Below are positions 17,090 through 25,527 of a stretch of 64,000 nt of DNA, one piece after another. Position 1 is the stretch's first letter. The number at the start of each line of letters is the position of its first letter. Made by a program: the position numbers and the translations under genes. The notes beneath the pieces were generated by a model, which was not told the origin of the DNA, made no database searches, and saw only the letters and a program-made list of their open reading frames with translations. The stretch is from Pullichristensenella excrementipullorum (lineage in GTDB: Bacteria > Bacillota > Clostridia > Christensenellales > Aristaeellaceae). The DNA is taken from NCBI GenBank assembly GCA_018713365.1, contig DVOU01000066.1, positions 1-64,000 of the forward strand, given 5' to 3'.

Positions 17090-17961
17090 TGACCGCGCGG
17101 GAATACCTCGTGCCCATCCCGCCGCTGGAACGCTGGAAGCGGGACGTGGCCGCGCGCCCCACGCCCTTCACGGACGGCCTCCGCGCCGACGCCCCCGAGG
17201 GCGCGCGCTCCGTGCGCCTCTTCGTGCTGCCTTACACGCCCTTCTCGCCCGCGCCGGAGGAGCCGACGCTTTCCGCCTATTACCTCGCCTCGCAAGCGCT
17301 CTATGAACACGTAAAGGCCAACTGCGCCCGCCCTGCCTTCCGCCTGCCGCTCAAGCCCATCCTCGCCGGCTACGGCTTGGGCAGGCGCGGCCGCAACGGT
17401 CTCGTCGCCATCGAGGGCATGGGTACCTGCTTTGCCATCGAGGCGGCGTGGAGCGGGGAAGAGGCGCCGCCCCGCGCGTGGACGGAAGAACCGCCGCTGG
17501 ACGGGGCCTGCAAAGATTGCGGCCTCTGCCTGCGCGCCTGCCCCGTGGGGGCGCTGGACGGCGCGGGCTACGTCGATACCGCCCGCTGCCTGCGCGCGCT
17601 GGCGGCGAAAAACGCCCCACCCATGCCCGAGGAAGCCATGGCCCTGACCGGCAACAGCCTTTGGGGCTGCGACCTCTGCCAACAGGCCTGTCCGCGCAAC
17701 GTCGCCGTCCGCCCCGTCCCCATGCCAAAGGACGTGCGCGCCGCCATTTCCCTGGACCGCCTGCTGGCGGGGGACACGCGCGCCCTGGCCCCGCTGATCG
17801 GCGCGAACTACGCCCGCAAAGCGCGCATGCGCATCCGCGCCTGCCTCGTCGCCGCCTGTCTGGGGAAGAGCGAACACCTCCCCGCCATCCGCGCCCTTGC
17901 GGCCGACCCGCTGGTCGGGCCCTACGCCCGTTGGGCGGCGCGGCGGCTGGAAGAACGTTGA
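17089..17961 (+). CDS. Double 4Fe-4S protein, short QueG-like
   Basis: A 290-residue iron-sulfur protein resembling epoxyqueuosine reductase QueG, which makes queuosine in tRNA using cobalamin and two 4Fe-4S clusters. Both clusters are present, CKDCGLCLRACP near residue 141 and CDLCQQACP near residue 191. A GRNGLVAIEGMGTCFAI-like segment of the QueG core is seen at about residues 103-119, but the chain is about 80-90 residues shorter than QueG. It may be a QueG relative with another role. ATG overlaps the DUF554 stop codon (TGATG), so the two genes are coupled. Confidence 0.75.
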   Translation: MTAREYLVPIPPLERWKRDVAARPTPFTDGLRADAPEGARSVRLFVLPYTPFSPAPEEPTLSAYYLASQALYEHVKANCARPAFRLPLKPILAGYGLGRRGRNGLVAIEGMGTCFAIEAAWSGEEAPPRAWTEEPPLDGACKDCGLCLRACPVGALDGAGYVDTARCLRALAAKNAPPMPEEAMALTGNSLWGCDLCQQACPRNVAVRPVPMPKDVRAAISLDRLLAGDTRALAPLIGANYARKARMRIRACLVAACLGKSEHLPAIRALAADPLVGPYARWAARRLEER

Positions 17962-18033
17962 AAAATTTCCCCAGTATATGGCATTTCCTTCCCGGACATG
18001 GTATGATAGAGGCGTTGGGAAGGAGGCGCATCC

Positions 18034-19239
18034 ATGCAGTCCATTCGCGAGATCTACAAAGTCGGCCGCGGCCCGTCCAGCTCCCACACCATGGGGCCGG
18101 AGCGCGCCGCGTTGCGCTTTTTGGCCGAACACCCCGAGGCCGACCGCTTTACAGTGCGCCTCTACGGTTCTCTGGCCAAGACGGGGGAGGGCCACGGCAC
18201 CGACCGCGTGCTGATGAAAACGCTCTCGCCCGTGCCCACGCGCATCGAATGGGTGCCGGAGCCGGATTTTCCCCTCGAACATCCCAATACGCTGGACTTT
18301 ATCGCCTGCAAGGGCGAAAAGCAGACGGGCTTTCTGCGCGCCCTCAGCGTCGGCGGGGGAGACGTGCGCTATCCCGGCGAGGCGGCGGCGGAAAAGGCCG
18401 ACGTCTACCCGGAAAACACCTTTCACGCCATCGCCGAATACTGCAAAACGCATAACCTGCGCCTGAGCGACTATGCGGCGCTGCGCGAAGGCGAGGGCAT
18501 CTGGGACTTCCTCGGCGAAATCTGGCGGGTGATGAACGCCGCCTGCGACGAGGGCCTTGCCCGCCGCGGCGTGCTGCCCGGCGGTCTGGGCGTGGAGCGC
18601 AAGGCGCAATACCTCTTCCAGCAAAAGCATATCGACGAAAGCCCGGAGACGCGGGAAAACCGCATCGTCTGCGCCTACGCCTTCGCCATCAGCGAACAGA
18701 ACGCCGATGGCGGCGTCATCGTCACCGCGCCCACCTGCGGCGCGTGCAGCGTGCTGCCCAGCGTTTTGCGCTACATGCAGGAGCAGCGCGGCATATCGCA
18801 GGATCGCGTGCTGCGCTCGCTGGCCGTGGCGGGGCTGATCGGCGATCTGATCAAGACCAACGCCTCCATCAGCGGCGCGGAATGCGGCTGTCAGGCGGAG
18901 ATCGGCTCCGCCTGCGCCATGGCCGCGGCGGCGTTGGGAGAACTGTTCGAGATGGGCATCGACCAGATCGAGTATGCCGCCGAAGTGGCGTTGGAACACC
19001 ACCTCGGCCTCACCTGCGACCCCATCTGCGGCCTTGTGCAGATCCCCTGCATCGAGCGCAACGCCGTGGCCGCCATGCGCGCCATCAACGCCGTGCGCAT
19101 CGCCAACTTTTTGACCGCCACGCGCAAAATATCGTTTGATACGGTGGTAAAGACAATGTACGAGACGGGGCGCGATCTTTCCGGCCGCTACCGCGAGACC
19201 GCCGAGGGCGGTCTGGCCAAGCATTACCGCCATTCCTGA
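18034..19239 (+). CDS. sdaA: L-serine ammonia-lyase (iron-sulfur), fused single chain
   Basis: Converts L-serine to pyruvate and ammonia using a 4Fe-4S cluster. The 401-residue chain begins with the beta-type domain (VGRGPSSSHTMGPERAA) and continues with the alpha-type catalytic domain (TAPTCGACSVLPSVLRY, ECGCQAEIGSACAMAAA, TCDPICGLVQIPCIERNA), so both parts are fused. Cluster-binding cysteines are present. AGGAGG 7 nt before ATG 18034 supports the start. A TATGAT at 18002-18007 is a likely -10 box, with no good -35. Confidence 0.93.
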   Translation: MQSIREIYKVGRGPSSSHTMGPERAALRFLAEHPEADRFTVRLYGSLAKTGEGHGTDRVLMKTLSPVPTRIEWVPEPDFPLEHPNTLDFIACKGEKQTGFLRALSVGGGDVRYPGEAAAEKADVYPENTFHAIAEYCKTHNLRLSDYAALREGEGIWDFLGEIWRVMNAACDEGLARRGVLPGGLGVERKAQYLFQQKHIDESPETRENRIVCAYAFAISEQNADGGVIVTAPTCGACSVLPSVLRYMQEQRGISQDRVLRSLAVAGLIGDLIKTNASISGAECGCQAEIGSACAMAAAALGELFEMGIDQIEYAAEVALEHHLGLTCDPICGLVQIPCIERNAVAAMRAINAVRIANFLTATRKISFDTVVKTMYETGRDLSGRYRETAEGGLAKHYRHS

Positions 19240-19279
19240 GAAAAATTGCCCGCGCGGCGCAAGATTTTACAAATATCTG

Positions 19280-19309
19280 TTGCGCGAAGGGGCCAAACTG
19301 TGCTATAAT
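19280..19309 (+). promoter_or_regulatory. Promoter of rpsB-tsf
   Basis: TTGCGC (19280-19285), 18 nt spacer, TATAAT (19304-19309), with an extended -10 (TGC before TATAAT). A leader of about 100 nt containing CCCCATGGGG follows before rpsB. A regulatory leader is possible but not resolved. Confidence 0.75.
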
Positions 19310-19413
19310 TTGTCGGAAAACGCACTTGCGCCGATCCGCGCGGCGTTGTCCCCCATGGGGATGCCGTCCGGAGACGAAGCGCAGGGTGGAAAAAACAAGG
19401 AGGGAACCCCACA

Positions 19414-20145
19414 ATGGCAGTCATTTCCATGAAGCAGCTCCTCGAGGCCGGCGTCCACTTCGGCCATCAGACCCGTCGCTGGAACCCGAAGATGGCGCAG
19501 TACATCTTCACCGAGCGCAACGGCATCTACATCATCGACCTGCAGAAGACCGTGCGCAAGATCGACGACGCCTACATGTTCGTCCGCGACGTGGCCATGG
19601 AAGGCAAGTCCATCCTCTTCGTCGGCACCAAGAAGCAGGCGCAGGAGTCCATCGAGGCCGAGGCCAAGCGCTGCGGCATGTTCTACGTCAACAACCGCTG
19701 GCTGGGCGGCACGCTGACCAACTTCCGCACCATCCGCACCCGTATCGACCGCCTCAACGCCATCGACGCGATGGAGAAGAACGGCCAGTTCGACGTCCTG
19801 CCCAAGAAGGAAGTCATCAAGCTGTGCGCCGAGCGCGAAAAGCTGCAGAAGAACCTGGGCGGCATCCGCGAGATGCGCAAGCTCCCCGGCGCCCTGTTCA
19901 TCGTCGATCCCCGCAAGGAGCGCATCGCCGTGGCCGAGGCCCGCGCGCTGGGCATCCCGATCGTGGCCATCGTCGATACCAACTGCGACCCCGATGAGAT
20001 CGACTACGTCATCCCCGGCAACGACGACGCCATCCGCGCCGTGAAGCTGATCGCCGGCAAGCTGGCCGACGCCGTGCTGGAAGGCAAGCAGGGCGAGCAG
20101 AGCGACGCGGGCGACGCCCCCGCCGAGGAAGCCGCCGAAGAATAA
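19414..20145 (+). CDS. rpsB: 30S ribosomal protein S2
   Basis: A 243-residue small-subunit protein. The N-terminal MKQLLEAGVHFGHQTRRWNP and the central FVGTKKQAQESIEAEA and NNRWLGGTLTNF are diagnostic. The C-terminal tail is acidic and alanine-rich. AAGGAGGG lies upstream. It forms the conserved rpsB-tsf operon with a 38-nt gap. Confidence 0.98.
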   Translation: MAVISMKQLLEAGVHFGHQTRRWNPKMAQYIFTERNGIYIIDLQKTVRKIDDAYMFVRDVAMEGKSILFVGTKKQAQESIEAEAKRCGMFYVNNRWLGGTLTNFRTIRTRIDRLNAIDAMEKNGQFDVLPKKEVIKLCAEREKLQKNLGGIREMRKLPGALFIVDPRKERIAVAEARALGIPIVAIVDTNCDPDEIDYVIPGNDDAIRAVKLIAGKLADAVLEGKQGEQSDAGDAPAEEAAEE

Positions 20146-20183
20146 ACGATATATCAGACAAAAACCGACAGGAGGTTTTTCCC

Positions 20184-21095
20184 ATGGCTGAGATCAGCGC
20201 AAAGATCGTAATGGAGCTTCGCGGCCGCACGGGCGCGGGCATGATGGATTGCAAGAAGGCGCTCGCCGCCGTCGAAGGCGATATGGAAAAGGCCATCGAC
20301 TATCTGCGCGAGAAGGGCCTGGCCGCCGCCGCCAAGAAGCAGAGCCGCATCGCCGCCGAAGGCCTTGTGGGCAGCTTCGTCTGCAAGGAGTGCGCCACCG
20401 GCGCCCTCGTCGAAGTCAACTGCGAGACCGACTTCGTGGCCAAGACCGACAAGTTCAAGGCCCTCGTTGCCGACGTGGCCGAGCAGGTCGCCAAGAAGAA
20501 CCCCGCCGACGTCGACGCGCTGCTCAAGCAGCCCTTCTTCAAGGACGAAAATACCACCATCGAGCAGATGGTCACCGCCGCCACCGCCGAGATCGGTGAG
20601 AAGATCTCCATCCGCCGCTTCGTGCGCTACGAGGGCGGCATCGTGGAAAGCTACATCCACATGGGCGGCAAGGTCGGCGTGCTGGTGCAGGCCGAAGGCA
20701 CGCCCAATGAGGAAGTCATCCACGACGTAGCCCTGCAGATCGCCGCCGCCTCCCCGGTCGCTCCCGAGTACGTGCGCCGCGAGGAAGTCGATCCTTCCCA
20801 CCTCGAACATGAGAAGGAGATCCTCGTCGCCCAGGCCCGCAACGAGGGCAAGCCCGAGAAGATCATCGAGAAGATGGTCGAAGGCCGCATCGTCAAGTTC
20901 TACAAGGAGGTCTGCCTCCTCGAGCAGGCGTTCGTCAAGGACGCGGACATCAGCGTCGGCAAGATGATCGAGCAGAAGGCCAACGGCCTCAACATCGTCC
21001 GCTTCACCCGCTACAAGATGGGCGATGGCCTCGAGAAGAAGGTCAACGACCTGGCCGCCGAGGTCGCCGAGCAGATCGGCTCCATGCAGAAGTAA
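20184..21095 (+). CDS. tsf: Translation elongation factor Ts
   Basis: Nucleotide exchange factor that recycles EF-Tu from GDP to GTP form. The 303-residue chain has the UBA-like N-terminus (VMELRGRTGAGMMDCKKAL), the TDFVAK motif that contacts EF-Tu, and the repeated core and coiled-coil modules. GGAGG precedes the ATG. A terminator follows directly. Confidence 0.98.
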   Translation: MAEISAKIVMELRGRTGAGMMDCKKALAAVEGDMEKAIDYLREKGLAAAAKKQSRIAAEGLVGSFVCKECATGALVEVNCETDFVAKTDKFKALVADVAEQVAKKNPADVDALLKQPFFKDENTTIEQMVTAATAEIGEKISIRRFVRYEGGIVESYIHMGGKVGVLVQAEGTPNEEVIHDVALQIAAASPVAPEYVRREEVDPSHLEHEKEILVAQARNEGKPEKIIEKMVEGRIVKFYKEVCLLEQAFVKDADISVGKMIEQKANGLNIVRFTRYKMGDGLEKKVNDLAAEVAEQIGSMQK

Positions 21096-21109
21096 AAACT
21101 TCAATATTG

Positions 21110-21135
21110 GGGGAACGCGCGAGCGTTCCCCTTTT
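21110..21135 (+). terminator. Terminator between tsf and pyrH
   Basis: GGGGAACGC (21110-21118) pairs perfectly with GCGTTCCCC (21123-21131) around GCGA, followed by four T. It should lower pyrH expression relative to rpsB-tsf. Confidence 0.85.
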
Positions 21136-21165
21136 CAAGGTGTTGAGCATAGGGGAGTGGAACGC

Positions 21166-21882
21166 ATGTACAAGCGCATCATACTCAAACTGAGCGGCGA
21201 GACCCTCGCCCCGGAGAAGCCCGAAGGGGCCAAGAGCCCGACCTTTGACGCCCTGCGCGTGGAGGAAGTCGCTCGCGTCATCGCCGAGCTTGCCGGCATG
21301 GGCGTGCAGGTGGGCGTGGTCATGGGCGGTGGCAATATCTGGCGTGGCCGCTTTTCCGAGGAAATGAACGCCGTCAACGCCGACCAGATGGGCATGCTGG
21401 CCACGGTCATCAACGCCCTCGCCGTCGAGGACGCGCTCTGCCGCCTCGGTCGAAAGGCCACCGTGTTCACCGCGCAGGAGATGAACCGTTTCGCCCGCCT
21501 CTATACGGCCAAGGCCGCCATCGAGTGCATGGAAAACGGCGAGATCGTCCTCCTTGCCGGCGGCACGGGCAACCCCTTCTTTACCACGGACACGGGCGCG
21601 GCCCTGCGCGCGGCGGAACTGAAGGCCGACGCGGTCTTCAAGGGCACCACCGTCGAGGGCGTCTACGACAGCGACCCGCACAAGAACCCGGACGCCAAAC
21701 TCATCCGCGACATCAGCTACCGCGAGGCCGTCACCCGCGGCCTGCGCGTCATGGACCTGACCGCCTTCATGCTCTGCATGGAGCAGAAGGTGCCGGTGGT
21801 GCGCGTGTTCTCCATGGAAAACCTCGGCAACATCCTCCGCGTGGCTGCGGGGGAGGATCTGGGCACCACCGTACACGAATGA
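21166..21882 (+). CDS. pyrH: UMP kinase
   Basis: Phosphorylates UMP to UDP in pyrimidine nucleotide synthesis. The 238-residue amino-acid-kinase-fold protein has LKLSGETL at the start, MGGGNIWRG, MGMLATVINALA and FFTTDTGAALRA, all typical of bacterial hexameric UMP kinase. GGGGAG lies 8 nt before ATG 21166. The usual next gene, frr (ribosome recycling factor), is missing; a Crp-type regulator comes next. Confidence 0.96.
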   Translation: MYKRIILKLSGETLAPEKPEGAKSPTFDALRVEEVARVIAELAGMGVQVGVVMGGGNIWRGRFSEEMNAVNADQMGMLATVINALAVEDALCRLGRKATVFTAQEMNRFARLYTAKAAIECMENGEIVLLAGGTGNPFFTTDTGAALRAAELKADAVFKGTTVEGVYDSDPHKNPDAKLIRDISYREAVTRGLRVMDLTAFMLCMEQKVPVVRVFSMENLGNILRVAAGEDLGTTVHE

Positions 21883-21900
21883 ACACATAGGGCATCCGAT

Positions 21901-21931
21901 CGCGGGGCTTTCGCTGGGCGCGGGCCCCGCG
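21901..21931. repeat. Inverted repeat after pyrH
   Basis: CGCGGGGC (21901-21908) pairs perfectly with GCCCCGCG (21924-21931), 15-nt loop. It has no T run, so it is a possible weak terminator or transcript-end stabiliser after pyrH. Confidence 0.4.
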
Positions 21932-22029
21932 CTGTCGATGGGAAGGGGAATGGGAGCCTGTTTTGCCCGGGAGGCGACGGCCTTTCGCATTATCGCGCGC
22001 CTTTTCGCGCGCAGCAGGAGGAAACTCCC

Positions 22030-22704
22030 ATGGATGAAAAACGCATACTTGCGGATTCGACGCTTTTTACCGGCATAAGAAGCGCGGAAATATCCGCCAT
22101 GCTCCACTGTCTCTCGCCCCGCCGCCGCTCCTATGGCGCGGGGGAGACCATTTTGCGCGCCGGCGATCTGGCGCTGGAGATGGCGCTGGTGCTGGAGGGC
22201 AGCGTGCGCCTGGAGCGCGTGGACGCGTGGGGCGAGCGCCGCATTCTCGAGCGCTTTGGCCCGGGCGAGTGCTTTGCCGAGGCATATGCCTGCGTGGAGG
22301 GCGAGCCGCTGCTCATGAACGCGGTGGCGGCCACGGACTGCCATATACTCTTTCTCGACGCCACGCGCGTACTGACGCTCTGCCCCAACGCCTGCGCCTT
22401 CCACGCCCGCCTCGTGCGCAATCTGCTCACGGAGATGGCGAGAAAGAACCTGCTGCTCTCGCGCAAGCTCCGCCTCATCACGCCGCACACCATCCGCGAA
22501 CGCCTGCTGACCTATCTCTCCGGCGAAGCGGTGCGGCGCGGCACGCGCTCGTTCGTCATCCCCTTCGACCGCCAGCAGCTGGCCGACTATCTGGCCGTAG
22601 AGCGCAGCGCCCTTTCCGCGGAACTCTCCCGCATGCGCCGCGATGGCCTTATCGAGTGCGAGCGCAGCCGCTTCACTTTGCTGACGGGCGAGGAGGAAGT
22701 ATGA
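22030..22704 (+). CDS. Crp/Fnr family transcription regulator
   Basis: A 224-residue regulator with an N-terminal cyclic-nucleotide-binding-type beta barrel (residues 10-125: GAGETILRAGD, FGPGECFAEAYACVEG) and a C-terminal helix-turn-helix (RQQLADYLAVERSALSAELS at about 178-197). No Fnr-type cysteine cluster is seen, so the ligand is not predictable. GGAGG lies 6-10 nt upstream. Its stop overlaps the next start. It is the first of four overlapping genes and probably controls them or itself. Confidence 0.9.
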   Translation: MDEKRILADSTLFTGIRSAEISAMLHCLSPRRRSYGAGETILRAGDLALEMALVLEGSVRLERVDAWGERRILERFGPGECFAEAYACVEGEPLLMNAVAATDCHILFLDATRVLTLCPNACAFHARLVRNLLTEMARKNLLLSRKLRLITPHTIRERLLTYLSGEAVRRGTRSFVIPFDRQQLADYLAVERSALSAELSRMRRDGLIECERSRFTLLTGEEEV

Positions 22705-23168
22705 AGAAAAAGGAAAAGCGCCTGCGCCGCGCCCTCGCCCGGGGCCGCGCGCGCATCGCCGCCGGGGATGTGCCGCCGCCGTGCCGCAGAAGCGGCGCGG
22801 AGCTGCTTTCCTGGCTGGAAGCGCGCTATCGCCTGCTGCCGCTCACCAGTAAGCAGGCCCTGTCCGTGGCGCGGGAAAATGTGCTTTTCAACCCGCCGCT
22901 GCGGGAAAAACTGCCGCCGGGGCAGGCGCCGCGCCCCACCGCCTTCGCCCTGCCGGGCCGTGGGCGGCGCGGATGGCCGGCCATGGTCTTTGTGGACCTC
23001 GCCTCCGGCTGCTTTTTTGTCGAAAACGACCGGGAACTGCGCGACCGCCTCACCGCCTTTCAGGGCCTCGACGCGGCCGACGCGAAAAACCCCTGGATGG
23101 TCAGCGAATACCTGCGCTGCAAGGCGCTCTACGGGGAGGATGGCAATGGAGATACGCCGCGCCCTTGA
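22701..23168 (+). CDS. Unknown 155-residue protein
   Basis: I do not recognise this protein. It is very basic at the N-terminus (KKKEKRLRRALARGRAR) and has a central VFVDLASGCFFVENDRELRD. No membrane segment or cysteine motif is present. The ATG overlaps the stop of the Crp/Fnr gene, with GGAGG just upstream. The 3' end overlaps the NUDIX gene by 23 nt. The nested arrangement suggests strict cotranslation. Confidence 0.65.
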   Translation: MKKKEKRLRRALARGRARIAAGDVPPPCRRSGAELLSWLEARYRLLPLTSKQALSVARENVLFNPPLREKLPPGQAPRPTAFALPGRGRRGWPAMVFVDLASGCFFVENDRELRDRLTAFQGLDAADAKNPWMVSEYLRCKALYGEDGNGDTPRP

Positions 23169-23715
23169 GGCCTACCGGCCCTTCAACGAACAGGAAGAAC
23201 GCGACCGGCAGGCGATGCTCGCCGCCATGGCTGCGCATGAAGACATCTTCCTGCGCTCCTGCGCGTTTTTCCACATGACGGCCTCGGCTTGGATCGTCAA
23301 CGCCCGCCGCGACCGCGCCCTGATGGCATGGCACAACATCTACCGCTCATGGTCGTGGCTGGGCGGCCACGCCGACGGCGAGACCGACCTTCTCTCCGTC
23401 GCCCTGCGCGAGGCCCGCGAGGAGAGCGGCCTTGTCCACGTGCGCCCCGCCTCGGAGGACATCTTCTCTCTGGAGATCCTCACCGTCGATGGCCACGAAA
23501 AGCGCGGAAAGTACGTGCATTCCCACCTGCACCTCAACGTTACCTACCTCCTCGAAGCGGACGAGGCGGACGAACTGCGCGACAAGCCCGACGAGAACAG
23601 CGGCGTAAAATGGTTTTCCCTCGACGATGCCGTAGCCGCCTCCGTGGAGCCATGGATGCAAAGGCGCGTCTACGAAAAGCTCAACGCCAAACTGCGCGCG
23701 GGGTGGGAAAGATGA
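23146..23715 (+). CDS. NUDIX hydrolase
   Basis: A 189-residue NUDIX hydrolase that should cleave a nucleoside diphosphate linked to another group. The full Nudix box is present near residues 74-96: GG, then E, then REAREESGL. Metal-binding glutamates are intact. Substrate unknown; the length and the HLHLNVTYLLEADE segment fit general NUDIX pyrophosphatases. ATG 23146 has GGGGAGG 7 nt upstream, while ATG 23140 would be too close. The stop overlaps the next start. Confidence 0.88.
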   Translation: MEIRRALEAYRPFNEQEERDRQAMLAAMAAHEDIFLRSCAFFHMTASAWIVNARRDRALMAWHNIYRSWSWLGGHADGETDLLSVALREAREESGLVHVRPASEDIFSLEILTVDGHEKRGKYVHSHLHLNVTYLLEADEADELRDKPDENSGVKWFSLDDAVAASVEPWMQRRVYEKLNAKLRAGWER

Positions 23716-24275
23716 GCCGCTTATTCCGCCTTGCGACGGAGGCCGACGCCCAAGCCCTGCTCGCCATCTACGCGCCCTACACATTTGGCACGGCAAGCTT
23801 TGAGGACGGCCCGCCCGCGCTGGAGGAATTTGCCGCGCGCATCCGCGACATCTCCGCCATTTACCCGTACATCGTCTGCGAGGTGGACGGGGAGATCGCC
23901 GGCTACGCCTACGCCCATCTGTACAAGGAGCGCGCCGCCTACCGCTGGAACGTGGAAGTGACCATTTACCTCTCGCCCGCTTTCCACCGCCGGGGCATTG
24001 GCCGCGCCCTGATGGAGCGATTGCTGGAAATGCTGCGCCGTCAGGGCGTGCGCATGGCGTACAGCTGCATCACATTGCCCAACCCCGCCAGCACCGGCCT
24101 GCACGCGGCCATGGGCTTTACCGAGGCCGGCGTGCTTACAGACGCGGGCTGGAAAAACGGCCAGTGGCGCGACGTCGTCTGGATGCAGAAGCGCCTGAAC
24201 GAAAGCACGGATGCGCCCCGCGAAGTCGTCCCCATCGGCAACATAGACGTGCGCGACCTGTTGGAAAGCGATTGA
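23712..24275 (+). CDS. GNAT acetyltransferase, phosphinothricin-type
   Basis: A 187-residue acetyl-CoA-dependent N-acetyltransferase. The acetyl-CoA loop is HRRGIGRALMERLL (about residues 95-108). The start TEADAQALLAIYAPYTFGTASFE and the motif GFTEAGVLTDAGWKNGQWRD closely follow the phosphinothricin/methionine sulfoximine acetyltransferase group, so the substrate may be an amino-acid analogue; this is unproven. It ends the Crp operon and a bidirectional terminator follows. Confidence 0.87.
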   Translation: MSRLFRLATEADAQALLAIYAPYTFGTASFEDGPPALEEFAARIRDISAIYPYIVCEVDGEIAGYAYAHLYKERAAYRWNVEVTIYLSPAFHRRGIGRALMERLLEMLRRQGVRMAYSCITLPNPASTGLHAAMGFTEAGVLTDAGWKNGQWRDVVWMQKRLNESTDAPREVVPIGNIDVRDLLESD

Positions 24276-24285
24276 CGGACAAGAA

Positions 24286-24330
24286 AACAGCCGCCCGCCC
24301 GATTTCCGGGTAGGCGGCCGTCCTGTTTTT
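24286..24330. terminator. Bidirectional terminator
   Basis: AAACAG with GCCGCC (24290-24295) pairs with GGCGGC (24313-24318) and distal CTGTTT; inner CCCG/CGGG adds stability. T runs occur on both sides, serving the plus-strand GNAT gene and the minus-strand DUF2812 gene. Confidence 0.75.
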
Positions 24331-24333
24331 GGG

Positions 24334-25509
24334 TCAGATGGCGCTGCGCGTCCGCACGGCCTCATAAAGGGCGCTGCCGGGCGCGAGATCCTCATAAGGC
24401 TCCGCCCAGATGTGTACCACATTCAGGCCGTCGCGGTAGCACAGGCGCAGGGCGTAAGGATAGCTTGTGTTTTCGGCCAGCGCAAGGAGCCATTCCACCG
24501 TTTCGCCGGGGATGGCCACGTCGAGCGGCAGGAGACTGTCGCCGGCGGAGAAAACGGACAGGGACAGGGCGTCCACGCCCAACGCCTCGGCAAGGTCGGG
24601 GCGCGTTTCGCCATCGCCGGTATAGGCGTCGAACACGCGCCGCGCCACCCACCCCCAGCGGCAGCCGGCCATTTCCACGGACAGAAGGCGCGTCCTTCCA
24701 AGGAACGTTTCCCGGGAAGAAGCGTAGTTGGCCTGTACCGGGACGAAGAAGGAGCCGTCCGTTTCATAGGCGCTGTATTCGCCCTCCAGCCCGTAGACGT
24801 TTTCGATCGTATAGGGCGCTTCCGCTTCCGGCAGGGGCGCGTTGGGATAGGCGGGCGGGAACGGATAAACGGCCAAAACGACGCCCAAAACGAGCGTAAG
24901 GCAGATCTCCGCCGCGCGCAGCACGAGATTTTTCTGCCACCAGCGCCGCAGTACGTTCTGACGAACATCGCCCTCGATGGCGCGCACCCCGCGCCGCAGA
25001 CAGATGGCGGCGGCTGCCAGCGCGATGGCGGAGTATACGATACAGACCAGCCCTCCTGCGCCTTCGCCGCGCATCAGGTGGAAGCCGTCGCCGCACAGCC
25101 GCACGATGGCGTACAGCAACAGGCAAGCCACGGCGAGTCCCGCCCATGTCAGCGCCTTCCGCCGGCAGCGGCGGCGCACGTAGGCCTCTGTCGTCCCGTC
25201 CTCTATCTCCTTCGCCGTCCCCGCCGCGTCCTTAAGTATGTATACGTCCTCGCCGGAACCGGCTAGGCGCCAACCCTCCGTTTCGCAGCGCTCGAGAAAC
25301 GCCACCAGCCTCGCCTCCGCGTGCGCAACCACGCGGTAACGTCTGCCGCCGCCGTCCTCTTTGAGCATCACATCCGCATCATCCATCGCCGCCAGAGACC
25401 AGCCCTGCCGCGCCTTGTCGTTCAGCCACGCCTCCAGCGGCCGCGTGCGCAGCCACAGGTCGGGGGCGAGCGTCACCAGCTCAGAATGTACAGGCTGGAA
25501 AAGCGCCAT
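24334..25509 (-). CDS. DUF2812-like membrane protein, copy 1
   Basis: A 391-residue protein. The first 95 residues (LEAWLNDKARQGWSLAAMDD, EGWRLAGSGEDVYIL) match DUF2812, a domain of unknown function often found near PadR regulators. About three membrane helices follow (near residues 118-135, 150-170, 200-222), then an extracytoplasmic C-terminal domain of about 160 residues. AAGGAGGG lies 5-6 nt before the ATG. It is a clear paralogue of the next gene upstream: both share WLND.ARQGWSLAAMD and the Y..E.GSFFVP segment. Confidence 0.75.
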   Translation of the reverse strand: MALFQPVHSELVTLAPDLWLRTRPLEAWLNDKARQGWSLAAMDDADVMLKEDGGGRRYRVVAHAEARLVAFLERCETEGWRLAGSGEDVYILKDAAGTAKEIEDGTTEAYVRRRCRRKALTWAGLAVACLLLYAIVRLCGDGFHLMRGEGAGGLVCIVYSAIALAAAAICLRRGVRAIEGDVRQNVLRRWWQKNLVLRAAEICLTLVLGVVLAVYPFPPAYPNAPLPEAEAPYTIENVYGLEGEYSAYETDGSFFVPVQANYASSRETFLGRTRLLSVEMAGCRWGWVARRVFDAYTGDGETRPDLAEALGVDALSLSVFSAGDSLLPLDVAIPGETVEWLLALAENTSYPYALRLCYRDGLNVVHIWAEPYEDLAPGSALYEAVRTRSAI

Positions 25510-25527
25510 GGGAACCCTCCTTTCCGT

